From contig JAIOJX010000006.1 in assembly GCA_022376925.1 (NCBI GenBank), positions 55,275,658-55,339,657 on the forward strand: a DNA stretch of 64,000 nucleotides, in the 5' to 3' direction. The position numbers and the translations under genes were made by a program. The stretch is from Tragulus kanchil. Taxonomy: Eukaryota > Chordata > Mammalia > Artiodactyla > Tragulidae. Each line of letters starts with the position of its first letter. Position 1 is the first letter of the stretch. Below, in pieces: positions 13,050 to 25,532 of this stretch. A model generated the notes under the pieces. It worked only from the letters and a program-made list of their open reading frames with translations. It was not told the DNA's origin and did not search any database.

Positions 13050-13490
13050 CAGTAGTCACGTATGGATGTGAGAGTTGGACCATTAAGGAAGGCTGAGTGC
13101 TGAAGAATTGATGCTTTCAATTTGTGATGCTAGAGAAGACTCTTCAGAGTTCCTTGGACTGTAAGGAGATCAAACAGGTCAATCCTAAAGGAAATAAACC
13201 CTGAATATTCATTGGAAGGACTAATGCTGAAGCCAAAGCTCCAAAACTTTGGCCACCTGAGGCAAAGTGCTGATTCGTTGGAAAAGAGCCTGATGCTGGG
13301 AAAGATTAAAGGCAAAAGGAGAAGAGATCTGCAGAGGATGAAACTGTTAGATAACATTACCAACTCAATAAACATGAATTTGAGCAAATTAAGGGATATA
13401 GTGAAGGACAGAGTAGCCTGGCATGCTACAGTTCATCAGGTTGCAAAGGGTCAGAGATGACTTAATGAGTGAACAACAACAACAATATGT
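13050..13490 (+). mobile_element. BovB (RTE-type LINE) 3' end, sense
   Basis: The segment runs from 'tatggatgtgagagttggac' (13062), through 'ggcaaaaggagaagag' (13312), to the terminal 'gagtgaacaacaacaacaat', the characteristic BovB 3' end. Coding DNA for the C-terminal end of the BovB ORF is present but broken. It is inserted in antisense L1, with weakly similar flanks (tatattcttaga/tatgtttctaga). Confidence 0.9.
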
Positions 13491-13934
13491 TTCTAGAACA
13501 TTCTCCATTTTCTTTTTAGATTGTCAAATTTGTTGGCATTTTAATTGTTCATAGATTCTGTTATGGTGTTTTATGTTTCTGTGCTATCAGTTGTGATTTC
13601 TCTTTCATTTCTTATTTTATTTGAATCTTCTCTCTTCTTGGTGAACCTGGCTGGAAGTTTGTCAATTTTTTTTCCTTTTACCCTTTCAAAGAACCAACCA
13701 AAGTTGGTTTTACTGATTTTTTTTCTATTTCTTTAATTTCTATTTGTATTTGTTTTCCCTTCTGATATTTTTTATTTCCTTCCTTCTTCTGAATTTAAGT
13801 TTTGTTTGTGCTTCTTTTTCTATTTCTTTTAGGTGGTAGGTTAGATTGTTTATTTGAGATTTTCTTATTTTTTGAAGAAGGTCTATATCATAGTCTTGAG
13901 TTTTAAATATTAATAAACATAGCACTAGCAACAA
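13491..13934 (-). mobile_element. Antisense L1 ORF2 continuing beyond the BovB insertion
   Basis: The minus-strand frame at 13740-13934 and the plus-strand pyrimidine-rich stretch read as L1 ORF2 in antisense. This continues the element that starts at 8885. It recurs at about 14522-14965 in the second copy of the 1030-bp duplication. Confidence 0.7.
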
Positions 13935-15310
13935 TAAAGCATGTGTGCATTTGAATTTGGCTTGTTTTGCTCAACATCATATATCTTAAATACTTTTGTG
14001 TTGCTACATATAGTGATTCATCTCTTCAATTATCTATTTCCTCTTGATTAAGTTTTGATGAGCTGTATATTCTTAGACCCAGTAGTCACGTATGGATGTG
14101 AGAGTTGGACCATTAAGGAAGGCTGAATGCTGAAGAATTGATGCTTTCAATTTGTGATGCTAGAGAAGACTCTTCAGAGTCCCTTGGACTGTGAGGAGAT
14201 CAAACAGGTCAATCCTAAAGGAAATAAACCCTGAATATTCATTGGAAGGACTAATGCTGAAGCCAAAGCTCCAAAACTTTGGCCACCTGAGGCAAAGTGC
14301 TGATTCGTTGGAAAAGAGCCTGATGCTGGGAAAGATTAAAGGCAAAAGGAGAAGAGATCTGCAGAGGATGAAACTGTTAGATAACATTACCAACTCAATA
14401 AACATGAATTTGAGCAAATTAAGGGATATAGTGAAGGACAGAGTAGCCTGGCATGCTACAGTTCATCAGGTTGCAAAGGGTCAGAGATGACTTAATGAGT
14501 GAACAACAACAACAATATGTTTCTAGAACGTTCTCCATTTTCTTTTTAGATTGTCAAATTTGTTGGCATTTTAATTGTTCATAGATTCTGTTATGGTGTT
14601 TTATGTTTCTGTGCTATCAGTTGTGATTTCTCTTTCATTTCTTATTTTATTTGAATCTTCTCTCTTCTTGGTGAACCTGGCTGGAAGTTTGTCAATTTTT
14701 TTTTCCTTTTACCCTTTCAAAGAACCAACCAAAGTTGGTTTTACTGATTTTTTTTCTATTTCTTTAATTTCTATTTGTATTTGTTTTCCCTTCTGATATT
14801 TTTTATTTCCTTCCTTCTTCTGAATTTAAGTTTTGTTTGTGCTTCTTTTTCTATTTCTTTTAGGTGGTAGGTTAGATTGTTTATTTGAGATTTTCTTATT
14901 TTTTGAAGAAGGTCTATATCATAGTCTTGAGTTTTAAATATTAATAAACATAGCACTAGCAACAATAAAGCATGTGTGCATTTGAATTTGGCTTGTTTTG
15001 CTCAACATCATATATCTTAAATACTTTTGTGTTGCTACATATAGTAGTAGATTATATCTTCTCATTGCTGCCTGGTATTCTGTTATGTGCTATACTTCAG
15101 CATATTTTTTCCATTGCACTTTTAGTGGGCTGTTGGGTAGTGTCCATTTAGAGTGCTTATACATAGTGCTGTTATGAATATTCTTGTCCATGCCTTTGAC
15201 AAATCATGCATGTGCATTTCTGTTGACTAGAAACCAGAATTTGGAATTTCAGAGTCACATAATATGATACTATTCAGCTTTGCTGTATACTTAGAAGACA
15301 TTTTCCAAAC
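13935..15310 (-). mobile_element. Second, older antisense L1 3'-end fragment
   Basis: 'gaatttggcttgttttgctc' (13951) and, after the duplicated unit, 'gtgctgttatgaatattctt' (15166) are the antisense 3' region of an older L1 subfamily. The segment between 14011 and 15041 is the duplicated unit, so the real fragment is about 350 bp. Confidence 0.6.
14080..14521 (+). mobile_element. Duplicate copy of the BovB 3' end at 13050-13490
   Basis: Second copy from the 1030-bp tandem duplication. It differs by a few substitutions only. Confidence 0.9.
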
Positions 15311-15581
15311 CCCTTGTGGTGGTGAAATTTAGGTGTCAACTTTCCTAGGACACTGTATCCAGATATTTAGTCAGGCATCCTAAATGTTTCTGTGAAGGTC
15401 TATTTTAAATGAGACTAATGTTTAAATTGGTAGACTTTGCATAAAGCAGATTACCCTCCCATAATGTATGTGAATTTCATCTATATATACATCCTTGAGT
15501 GATTCTATTTCACTGGAGAACTTTGATTAATACAACCCTACCAGCCCGTGTTTAAGAATTACTTTTTCTCCATGTCCTCTC
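15311..15581. other. Unassigned flank upstream of the full-length L1
   Basis: No frame or repeat recognised. It ends at the L1 target-site duplication. Confidence 0.5.
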
Positions 15582-15595
15582 AAAACTTGGTATCT
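15582..15595 (+). repeat. Target-site duplication of the full-length L1, 5' copy
   Basis: aaaacttggtatct. The same word follows the L1 A-tail at 25772-25785, and acttggtatct occurs a third time behind the adjacent SINE at 26117-26127. The c|aaaa context fits L1 endonuclease nicking. Confidence 0.9.
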
Positions 15596-15754
15596 GGTCT
15601 TCGCTAAAGCGGAGGGGGAGCTAAACGCTGCGCGCACCAACCCAGCCCCGTGTCTCCTCAGATGTTCCTGAGCCTGGTGTGCAGAGACCCTCCACTCCTC
15701 TAGGGTTGACCTTTTGGACCCTACCCGATGCTGTAGACCTTGCTGCTATTCCTG

Positions 15755-15816
15755 GAGCCGCCGGAACCCGCCCGCCGCGAGGAGCCGCCGGAACCCGCCC
15801 GCCGCGAGGAGCCGCG
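15755..15816 (+). repeat. 27-bp direct tandem repeat in the L1 5' UTR
   Basis: A 27-bp unit starting gagccgccggaacc spans 15755-15781 and 15782-15808. A partial third copy (gagccgcg) follows at 15809. The repeats are identical and CpG-rich. Confidence 0.9.
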
Positions 15817-16299
15817 ATGAGGCGGGTAAGTTCAGCCACTCCAACTGGAGGGCTTGCTGAACGGAGAGAGGAAGTCGTCCACGGGTTGCTGACCAGGGAC
15901 TGGGCACGAGTTGGACGTGAAAGCTCGCCGTCCACCTTTGGTACTTAGACACATAACCGGCAGTGGTGGAGGAGCCCGCGCTCCCCTAGAGCTGCAGCAG
16001 CAGCGGAGAAAGTCGGGGAAAGAGCAGGAATTGGAGACTACAGGCGGGCGCGCGGTCGAGCCGGGGCGCCCCCCTCCAACACGGGACTGCGCGCGCCGCG
16101 GCCTCCACCCGACTGACTGGGATCAGCCCACCATCCCGGCCAGCACCCAGTATGGCAGCAAAGCCCTCATTTTGCTGAACACAAAAACAGAAACCACAGC
16201 GACCGGCACTGTAAGGGAAAGACCATGCCATCAAGACACCACCATCAAGAGCAGATTGGTTTCCAACAGGCAGATATGAAGATAAAAACCAAGGACAGT

Positions 16300-16575
16300 A
16301 TTTAACTTTTTTTTCTTTTTCTTTTTCTTTTTTCATTTTTTTTCTGCTTGTTTGTGGTGGACTATTTTGCTTATTCAATTGATTGGTTTGGGGTTTATTA
16401 GTTTCTTTGTTTATTGGGGGTTTTTTATGTTTTTTTTTTTTTTTTGTAGTTTTCTTTTGTTTGATTTATTCTATGTGTTTTTTCTTTGTTTTTCAGTCTC
16501 ATTAATTTTTTTTTTGCTCTTTTTAATTTTTAACCTTCTTTTGACTTTTATTATATTTTTTTAACTTTAATTTTA
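16300..16575 (+). repeat. T-rich low-complexity tract
   Basis: About 275 bp dominated by T with scattered C and G, inside the L1 5' UTR. The hydrophobic frame that results (16352-16564) is a by-product. Confidence 0.85.
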
Positions 16576-17426
16576 ATTCTTGAAAACCTCTAATTCTCTT
16601 TTCTCTTTCCTCTTTCCCACTGCTTTCTTTCTCTATGTTCTAAATGTAAAACATCTTCCTAGCTATCAATATCCTCTAGATAAATTATTTCCTATCTTTC
16701 TGTCTCCACTATTCACTTCCAAATGCACTAAACAGTACACACACTAATCTTTGCTAACTAATCCTATAAAATACTTCCAAGACAAATCTTTTGCTTTTTA
16801 TTACTTATAGACTCTCCTCCTTGTCACCCCGAGCACATGTCCTAATTTAAAATTGCTTTCATTGTAATTATCCAAGCCAGGACCTTGTGCTAGATCTATT
16901 ATTCAGGCACTATTTTAATTAATTCAAAGCTTAACCGGCAAGTATCATCTGTGATTGCATGAGTTGCTAGAAAGATTTCCTGTGCCTTATCTCTGTAAAA
17001 CTGGTCAGTTGTGGGGATTGCTGTATATGTATGTATATCTTATGATTATGTTAGAAAACATCTGCATGCTTTTATGTCACCCATCAGGGATGCACCTCTT
17101 GTTCCTCAGATGCTAGTGTGTGAACTAGTATCACAGAACACCATAGCAAACCAGACATAGAGCCTACACTCCCTGACCAATCATCAAACCAAGGATCCTC
17201 GAAGCGGAAGCCCGGATTCCAAGACCCCACACTGATTATCAAAGAACATACAACACTACAGATTATTCACCTGTAAACAAGGTCTATCACCACCCAAGAC
17301 ACAAACCACTGAACCCTTCTACAAGGACAAAAACCCAAAGGAAGGGAGAATTCAACCAAGAAGCCTGGTGGGAATAAGAACTCCATACACACAGACACAC
17401 ACAAAGAAACAAAAATTAACCTAATA

Positions 17427-18312
17427 ATGAAACGTCAGAGAAAGACTGTACAAATGAAGGACCAAGCTAGAGAAACACCACTTCAAATGACAGAGGAGGA
17501 GATAGACAAGCTATCTGAAAGAGAATTCAGAAAAACTATACTAATGAGGATGCAAAACACCGAAAACAGAATATTAGAGGAAATTAGTGCATTGAGAAAA
17601 GACATGCAGGAAATGAAAAATAAGCAAATAGAGACCACCAATTCAATTGCTGAACTCAAAAATACTATAGAAGGTCTCAACAGTAGAGTATCAGAGGCTG
17701 AAGAACGGATAAGTGAGCTGGAAGACAGAATGGTGGAAATAAGTGCTGAAGAACAGAACAAAGCCCAAAGAATTAAAAGAACTGAGGATAGCCTCAGAGA
17801 CCTATGGAACAATATTAAACACACCAACATTAGAATTATAGGAGTTCCAGAAGAAGAAGAAGAGAAGAAAGACTATGAAAAAATTCTTGAAGAGGTTATA
17901 GTTGAAAACTTCCCCAGCATGGGAAAGGAGATAGTCAGCCAAGTCCAGGAAGCACAAAGAGTTCCATACAGGAGAAACCATAGAAGAAACACACCAAGGC
18001 ACATACTAATCAAACTAACGCAGACTAAATATAAAGACAGATTACTAAAAGCAGCTAGGAGCAAACAACAAATAACATAAAAAGGAAACCCCATACGTTT
18101 AACTGCGGATCTCTCAACAGAAACCCTACAGGCCAGAAGAGAATGGCAAGATACATTTAAACGGCTAAAAGAGAATACCACGAATTCTCTACCCAGCAAG
18201 AATCTCATTCAGAATCGATGGTGAAGTCAAAAGCTTCACAGACAAGCAAAAACTAAAAGAATTCTGTACCACAAAACCAGCCCTACAACAAGTGTTAAAG
18301 GGCCTGATATAG
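17427..18312 (+). pseudogene. L1 ORF1 (RNA-binding chaperone), broken
   Basis: ORF1p is the trimeric nucleic-acid chaperone that coats L1 RNA. From the ATG at 17427, 217 codons are open. The N-terminal basic start MKRQRKT is followed by a long coiled coil (about residues 45-125, heptads rich in L, I, E and K) and then the RRM-like region containing 'NIRIIGVPE' (about residue 137). A TAA at 18078 ends the frame early. The C-terminal domain continues beyond it, changes frame once near 18183, then reads through 'ILYPARISFRI' and ends at the TAG at 18310-18312. Intact length would be near the usual 330 residues. One stop and one frameshift make it non-functional as shown. The part from 18104 is repeated at 19189-19397 by a tandem duplication. 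Confidence 0.85.
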
Positions 18313-20273
18313 CCAATAAATACAAGAGTAGGAGAAGCCTTACAAATCAAACCCCAAATTTCTAAGAAGATGACAATAGGAACATTCGTATCAATAATTA
18401 CTTTGAATGTAAATGGACTAAATGCTCCAACCAAACGACACAGGCTGGCTGAATGGATCCAGAAGCAAGACCCATATATATACTGTTTACAAGAGACCCA
18501 CTTCAGACCTAGAGACACTCATAGACTGAAAGTGAAAGGTTGGAAAAAGATATTTCATGCAAATGGAAATCAAAAGAAAGCTGGAGTAGCAAATCCTTAT
18601 ATCAGACAAAATAGACTTTAAAGTAAAGAAGATTTTAAGAGACAAGGCAGGTCACTACATCATGATTAAGGGATCTATCCAAGAGGAAGACATAACAGTC
18701 ATGAATATCTATGCACCCAACACAGGGGCACCTCAATACATAAGACAGTTACTTTCAGACATAAAAGAAGAAATCAACAATAACACAATAATAGTAGGAG
18801 ACTTTAACACTCCTCTCACACCAATGGACAGATCAACAAAACAGAAAATTAATAAAGAAACACAAGCCTTAAATGCCACACTGGAAAAGATGGACCTCAT
18901 CGATATCTTTAGGACGTTCCATCCAAAAGCAGAAGAATACACTTTCTTCTCAAGCGCTCACGGAACATTCTCCAGGATAGACCACATCTTGGGCCACAAA
19001 TCTAACCTCAGTCAGTTCAAGAAAACCGAAATTATATCAACCATCTTCTCGGACCACAATGCAATGAGACTGGAGATCAACTACCAGAAAAAACCCTAAA
19101 ACAGAAACACATGGAGATTAAACAATACATACCTAAAAACCAACTGATCATTGAGGAAATCAAAGGAGAAATTAAACAATTCCTAAAATGCGGATCTCTC
19201 AACAGAAACCCTACAGGCCAGAAGAGAATGGCAAGATACATTTAAACGGCTAAAAGAGAATACCACGAATTCTCTACCCAGCAAGAATCTCATTCAGAAT
19301 CGATGGTGAAGTCAAAAGCTTCACAGACAAGCAAAAACTAAAAGAATTCTGTACCACAAAACCAGCCCTACAACAAGTGTTAAAGGGCCTGATATAGCCA
19401 ATAAATACAAGAGTAGGAGAAGCCTTACAAATCAAACCCCAAATTTCTAAGAAGATGACAATAGGAACATTCGTATCAATAATTACTTTGAATGTAAATG
19501 GACTAAATGCTCCAACCAAACGACACAGGCTGGCTGAATGGATCCAGAAGCAAGACCCATATATATGCTGTTTACAAGAGACCCACTTCAGACCTAGAGA
19601 CACTCATAGACTGAAAGTGAAAGGTTGGAAAAAGATATTTCATGCAAATGGAAATCAAAAGAAAGCTGGAGTAGCAAATCCTTATATCAGACAAAATAGA
19701 CTTTAAAGTAAAGAAGATTTTAAGAGACAAGGCAGGTCACTACATCATGATTAAGGGATCTATCCAAGAGGAAGACATAACAGTCATGAATATCTATGCA
19801 CCCAACACAGGGGCACCTCAATACATAAGACAGTTACTTTCAGACATAAAAGAAGAAATCAACAATAACACAATAATAGTAGGAGACTTTAACACTCCTC
19901 TCACACCAATGGACAGATCAACAAAACAGAAAATTAATAAAGAAACACAAGCCTTAAATGCCACACTGGAAAAGATGGACCTCATCGATATCTTTAGGAC
20001 GTTCCATCCAAAAGCAGAAGAATACACTTTCTTCTCAAGCGCTCACGGAACATTCTCCAGGATAGACCACATCTTGGGCCACAAATCTAACCTCAGTCAG
20101 TTCAAGAAAACCGAAATTATATCAACCATCTTCTCGGACCACAATGCAATGAGACTGGAGATCAACTACCAGAAAAAAACCCTAAAAACAGAAACACATG
20201 GAGATTAAACAATACATACCTAAAAAACCAACTGATCATTGAGGAAATCAAAGGAGAAATTAAACAATTCCTA
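18104..20273. repeat. Tandem duplication, period 1085 bp, within L1 ORF1/ORF2
   Basis: Copy 1 is 18104-19188 and copy 2 is 19189-20273. It re-runs the ORF1 C-terminus and the whole ORF2 endonuclease. Differences include atatac/atatgc (18480/19565) and A-run lengths near 19087/20173 and 19096/20183, the pattern of uncorrected long-read indels. Confidence 0.95.
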
Positions 20274-23200
20274 GAAGAAAATGACAATGAACACACGACC
20301 GTGCAAAACCTATGGGATACTGCAAAAGCAGTTCTAAGAGGGAAATTTATAGCAATACAATTCCACCTCAAGAAACTAGGAAAACATGAAGCAGATGACC
20401 TAACCCTCCGCTTAAAACAGTTGGAGAAAGAAGAACAAAAACATCCCAAAGCCAGCAGAAGAAGAGAAATCATAAAGATCAGAGCAGAAATAAATGAGAA
20501 AGAAACAAAAGAAACAATAGTAAAGATAAATAAAACAAAAAGCTGGTTCTTCGAAAAGATAAACACAATTGACAAGCCACTGGCCAGACTCATCAAGAAA
20601 AACAAAGAGAAAAACCAGATCAACAAAATCAAAAATGAAAAATGAGAGATTAGAACAGATAATGCAGAAATCCAAAGGATTCTAAGAGACTATTATGAGC
20701 AACTCTATGGCAACTAACTGGACAACTTGGAAGAAATGGACAGTTTCTTGCACAGGATTAATCTCCCAAGACTGAGCCAGGAAGAAACAGAAACTTTGAA
20801 CAACCCAATCACAAGCTCAGAAATCAACTTTGTGATTAAAAATCTACCCAAAAATAAAAGCCCAGGACCAGATGGCTTCACAGCCGAATTCTACCAAACA
20901 TTTAAAGAAGAGCTAATGCCTGTCCTTCTAAAACTCTTTCAAAAAATTGCACAGGAAGGAAAACTCCCAAACACATTCTATGAAGCCACCATCACCCTGA
21001 TACCCAAACCAGGCAAAGACAACACAAAAAAGGAAAACTATAGGCCAATTTCACTGATGAACTTAGATGCCAAGATCCTCAACAAAATCCTAGCAAACAG
21101 AATTCAACGACACATCAAAAAACTCATACATCACGATCAAGTTGGGTTCATCCCAGGCATGCAAGGCTTCTTCAACATCCGCAAATCAGTCAACGTGATA
21201 CACCATATCAACAAGTTGAAAGACAAAAATCACATGATCATCTCAATAGATGCAGAAAAAGCCTTCGACAAAGTACAACATCCATTTATGATCAAAACTC
21301 TTCAGAAAATGGGCATAGAAGGAACCTATCTCAACATAATAAAAGCCATCTATGAGAAACCTACAGCGAACATTATTGTTAATGGTGAAAAACTGAAAGC
21401 ATTCCCTCTAAGATCAGGAACAAGACAGGGGTGCCCACTTTCACCACTGCTATTCAACATAGTCCTGGAAAGCCTAGCAACAGCAATAAGACAAGAGAAA
21501 GAAATCAAAGGAATCCAGATTGGAAAGGAAGAAGTCAAGCTCTCTCTTTTTGCAGACGACATGATATTATACATAGAAAATCCCAAAGACATGGTTACAA
21601 AGCTACTAGAACTAATCAATGAATTCAGCAAAGTTGCAGGATATAAAGTCAACACACAGAAGTCACTGGCATTCCTATACACAAACAATGAAAAATCAGA
21701 AAATGAAATCAAAGAGGCAATCCCCTTCACCATTGCAACCAAAAGAATCAAATATCTAGGAATAAACCTACCCAAAGAAACAAAAGAATTGTACACAGAA
21801 AATTACAAGACACTCATGAGAGACATTAAAGAAGACTTAAACAGATGGAGAGATATTCCATGTTCCTGGATTGGAAGAATCAATATTGTGAAAATGACCA
21901 TACTTCCAAATATCATCTACAGATTCAATGCAATACCTATTCAACTACCACTGACATTTTTCACAGAACTAGACCAAAGAATAACACAGTTCATATGGAA
22001 ACACAGAAGACCTCGAATTGCCAAAGCAATCCTGAGGAAGAAAAATGGAGTGGAGGGATCAGCCTCCCTAACTTCAGACTCTACTACAAAGCAACAGTCA
22101 TCAAGACAGTATGGTACTGGCACAAAAACAGAACTATAGATCAATGGAACAAGATTGAGAACCCAGAGATCAACCCACGCACCTATGGGTACCTTATTTT
22201 TGATAAAGGAGGAGAAACTATAAAATGGGACAAAGACAGCCTCTTTAACAAGTGGTGCTGGGAGAATTGGACAGCTACATGCAAAAAAATGAAATTGGAA
22301 CATTCCCTGACGCCATACACTAAGATCAACTCAAAATGGATTAAAGACCTAAATGTAAGACCAGAAACCATCAAACTCTTAGAGGAGAATATAGGCAAAA
22401 CGCTCAAGGACATCAATCAAAGCAAGATCTTCTTTGACCCACCAACTAAAATAGCAGAACTGAAAAGAAAAATGAACATATGGGACCTTATGAAACTTAA
22501 AAGCTTTTGTACAGCAAAAGTAATTACAAAAAAGTTCAACAGACACCCCACAGAGTGGGAGAAAATCATAGCAAATGAAAAAAAAATTAAGGAAGAAGTC
22601 AAGCTCTCTCTTTTTGCAGACGACATGATATTATACATAGAAAATCCCAAAGACATGGTTACAAAGCTACTAGAACTAATCAATGAATTCAGCAAAGTTG
22701 CAGGATATAAAGTCAACACACAGAAGTCACTGGCATTCCTATACACAAACAATGAAAAATCAGAAAATGAAATCAAAGAGGCAATCCCCTTCACCATTGC
22801 AACCAAAAGAATCAAATATCTAGGAATAAACCTACCCAAAGAAACAAAAGAATTGTACACAGAAAATTACAAGACACTCATGAGAGACATTAAAGAAGAC
22901 TTAAACAGATGGAGAGATATTCCATGTTCCTGGATTGGAAGAATCAATATTGTGAAAATGACCATACTTCCAAATATCATCTACAGATTCAATGCAATAC
23001 CTATTCAACTACCACTGACATTTTTCACAGAACTAGACCAAAGAATAACACAGTTCATATGGAAACACAGAAGACCTCGAATTGCCAAAGCAATCCTGAG
23101 GAAGAAAAATGGAGTGGAGGGATCAGCCTCCCTAACTTCAGACTCTACTACAAAGCAACAGTCATCAAGACAGTATGGTACTGGCACAAAAACAGAACTA

Positions 23201-25465
23201 TAGATCAATGGAACAAGATTGAGAACCCAGAGATCAACCCACGCACCTATGGGTACCTTATTTTTGATAAAGGAGGAGAAACTATAAAATGGGACAAAGA
23301 CAGCCTCTTTAACAAGTGGTGCTGGGAGAATTGGACAGCTACATGCAAAAAAATGAAATTGGAACATTCCCTGACGCCATACACTAAGATCAACTCAAAA
23401 TGGATTAAAGACCTAAATGTAAGACCAGAAACCATCAAACTCTTAGAGGAGAATATAGGCAAAACGCTCAAGGACATCAATCAAAGCAAGATCTTCTTTG
23501 ACCCACCAACTAAAATAGCAGAACTGAAAAGAAAAATGAACATATGGGACCTTATGAAACTTAAAAGCTTTTGTACAGCAAAAGTAATTACAAAAAAGTT
23601 CAACAGACACCCCACAGAGTGGGAGAAAATCATAGCAAATGAAACAACAGACAAAGAATTAATCTCCAAAATCTACAAGCAACTGAGACAACTCAGCACA
23701 GGGAGAATGAGCAGCCCAATCAAAAAATGGGAAAAAGATCTAAAGAGACGCCTCTCCAAAGAGGACATACAAATGGTCCAAAAATACATGAAACGATGCT
23801 CAACCTCGCTTATTATCAGAGAAATGCAAATTAAAACCACAATGAGATACCACCTCACACCTGTCAGAATGGCCATCATCAACAAATCGACAGACAATAA
23901 ATGCTGGAGAGGGTGTGGAGAAAAGGGAACCCTCTTGCATTGCTGGTGGGAATGTAAATTAATACAACCTCTATGGAAGACAATATGGAGATTCCTTAAA
24001 AAACTAAAAATAGAAGCACCCTATGACCCGGCAATCCCACTATTAGGCCTATATCCTGATGAAATCAAAACTGAAAGAGGCACCTGTACCCCAATGTTCA
24101 TTGCAGCTCTCTATACAATAGCCAGAACATGGAAGCAACCTAGATGTCCATCGACAAATGAATGGATCCAGAAGCTCTGGTACATATATACAATGGAATA
24201 CTACTCAGCTGTTAAAAGAAATGCAGAAGACTCAGTCCTAATGAGGTGGCTGGCTCTAGAACCTATCATAAAAAGTGAAGTATGTCAAAAAGAGAAAGAC
24301 AAGTATAGTATACTAACTCATATATATGGGATCTAGTAAGATGGTCATGATAACATACGCAGTGAACTCATGAAAAAACAGAGAATAGACATAAAGACAT
24401 TGTGGAGAAACTATAAAATGGGACAAAGACAGCCTCTTTAACAAGTGGTGCTGGGAGAATTGGACAGCTACATGCAAAAAAATGAAATTGGAACATTCCC
24501 TGACGCCATACACTAAGATCAACTCAAAATGGATTAAAGACCTAAATGTAAGACCAGAAACCATCAAACTCTTAGAGGAGAATATAGGCAAAACGCTCAA
24601 GGACATCAATCAAAGCAAGATCTTCTTTGACCCACCAACTAAAATAGCAGAACTGAAAAGAAAAATGAACATATGGGACCTTATGAAACTTAAAAGCTTT
24701 TGTACAGCAAAAGTAATTACAAAAAAGTTCAACAGACACCCCACAGAGTGGGAGAAAATCATAGCAAATGAAACAACAGACAAAGAATTAATCTCCAAAA
24801 TCTACAAGCAACTGAGACAACTCAGCACAGGGAGAATGAGCAGCCCAATCAAAAAATGGGAAAAAGATCTAAAGAGACGCCTCTCCAAAGAGGACATACA
24901 AATGGTCCAAAAATACATGAAACGATGCTCAACCTCGCTTATTATCAGAGAAATGCAAATTAAAACCACAATGAGATACCACCTCACACCTGTCAGAATG
25001 GCCATCATCAACAAATCGACAGACAATAAATGCTGGAGAGGGTGTGGAGAAAAGGGAACCCTCTTGCATTGCTGGTGGGAATGTAAATTAATACAACCTC
25101 TATGGAAGACAATATGGAGATTCCTTAAAAAACTAAAAATAGAAGCACCCTATGACCCGGCAATCCCACTATTAGGCCTATATCCTGATGAAATCAAAAC
25201 TGAAAGAGGCACCTGTACCCCAATGTTCATTGCAGCTCTCTATACAATAGCCAGAACATGGAAGCAACCTAGATGTCCATCGACAAATGAATGGATCCAG
25301 AAGCTCTGGTACATATATACAATGGAATACTACTCAGCTGTTAAAAGAAATGCAGAAGACTCAGTCCTAATGAGGTGGCTGGCTCTAGAACCTATCATAA
25401 AAAGTGAAGTATGTCAAAAAGAGAAAGACAAGTATAGTATACTAACTCATATATATGGGATCTAG
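18370..25465 (+). pseudogene. L1 ORF2 (endonuclease, reverse transcriptase, Cys-rich C-terminus), broken and artificially lengthened
   Basis: ORF2p nicks target DNA and reverse-transcribes L1 RNA in place. The order of domains is clear. The apurinic-type endonuclease starts at the ATG at 18370 with 'TLNVNGLN' and 'LQETH'. The catalytic 'GDFN' (18797-18808) and 'SDHN' (19049-19060) stretches follow after a one-base frameshift near 18592. This domain is repeated at 19455-20208. A linker (20301-20645) ends in stops. The reverse transcriptase (20727-22139) has 'SPGPDGF', 'SIDAEKAFD', '[12 protein letters not shown]' and the FADD active site (21549-21560). The frame shifts near 22045. The C-terminus with the C-x3-C-x7-H-x4-C motif (about 23902) ends at 24336, and again in the duplicate at 25465. 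Three duplications add about 3.3 kb. With them removed the length would match a normal ORF2. Frameshifts and stops still break it. Confidence 0.9.
21527..23654. repeat. Tandem duplication, period 1064 bp, within L1 ORF2
   Basis: Copy 1 is 21527-22590 and copy 2 is 22591-23654. It repeats the RT active-site region (the FADD codons occur at 21549 and again at 22613). Just before the junction (22577-22590) the sequence is an A-run where copy 2 reads 'gaaacaacagacaaa', a degraded version of the true continuation. Confidence 0.95.
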
Positions 25466-25532
25466 TAAGATGGTCATGATAACACACACAGTGAACTCAT
25501 GAAAAAACAGAGAATAGACATAAAGACATTGT
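23275..25532. repeat. Tandem duplication, period 1129 bp, in the L1 ORF2 C-terminus and 3' UTR
   Basis: Copy 1 is 23275-24403 and copy 2 is 24404-25532. It repeats the whole ORF2 C-terminal end and its stop codon, so two ORF2 termini appear (24336 and 25465). One visible difference: acatacgca versus acacacaca at about 24353/25482. Confidence 0.95.

Larger units (their letters stand above)
12981..15041. repeat. Tandem duplication, period 1030 bp
   Basis: Copy 1 is 12981-14010 and copy 2 is 14011-about 15041. Differences are a handful of bases plus a T-run of 8 versus 9 near 13667/14697. The unit joins an L1 end stretch directly back to 'tagtgattcatctcttcaat'. It contains the BovB fragment. 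Confidence 0.95.
15596..17426 (+). promoter_or_regulatory. L1 5' UTR with CpG-rich promoter segment and T-rich stretch
   Basis: 15596-16290 is the most CpG-rich DNA in the first half of the window, standing out against AT-rich surroundings. This is expected for the internal Pol II promoter of a full-length L1. It is followed by a T-dominated tract (16300-16575) and then ordinary leader up to the ORF1 start. Open frames in the GC-rich part (for example 15679-15948 and 15911-16279) reflect composition and are not called as genes. Confidence 0.75.

Noticed and set aside
8980..15041. Two independent Bov-tA and two BovB insertions
   Set aside because: The paired copies have the same insertion points and flanks; they are part of duplicated units.
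15679..16279. Overlapping GC-rich open frames on both strands
   Set aside because: They lie inside the CpG-rich L1 5' UTR, contain an exact 27-bp repeat and have no recognisable domain. Composition explains the lack of stops.
16352..16564. Hydrophobic 70-codon frame
   Set aside because: Product of a T-rich tract; not a membrane protein gene.
18104..25532. Several adjacent independent L1 copies
   Set aside because: The copies are nearly identical, restart in mid-ORF and lack their own ends or target duplications. One L1 with three artefactual repeats explains it.
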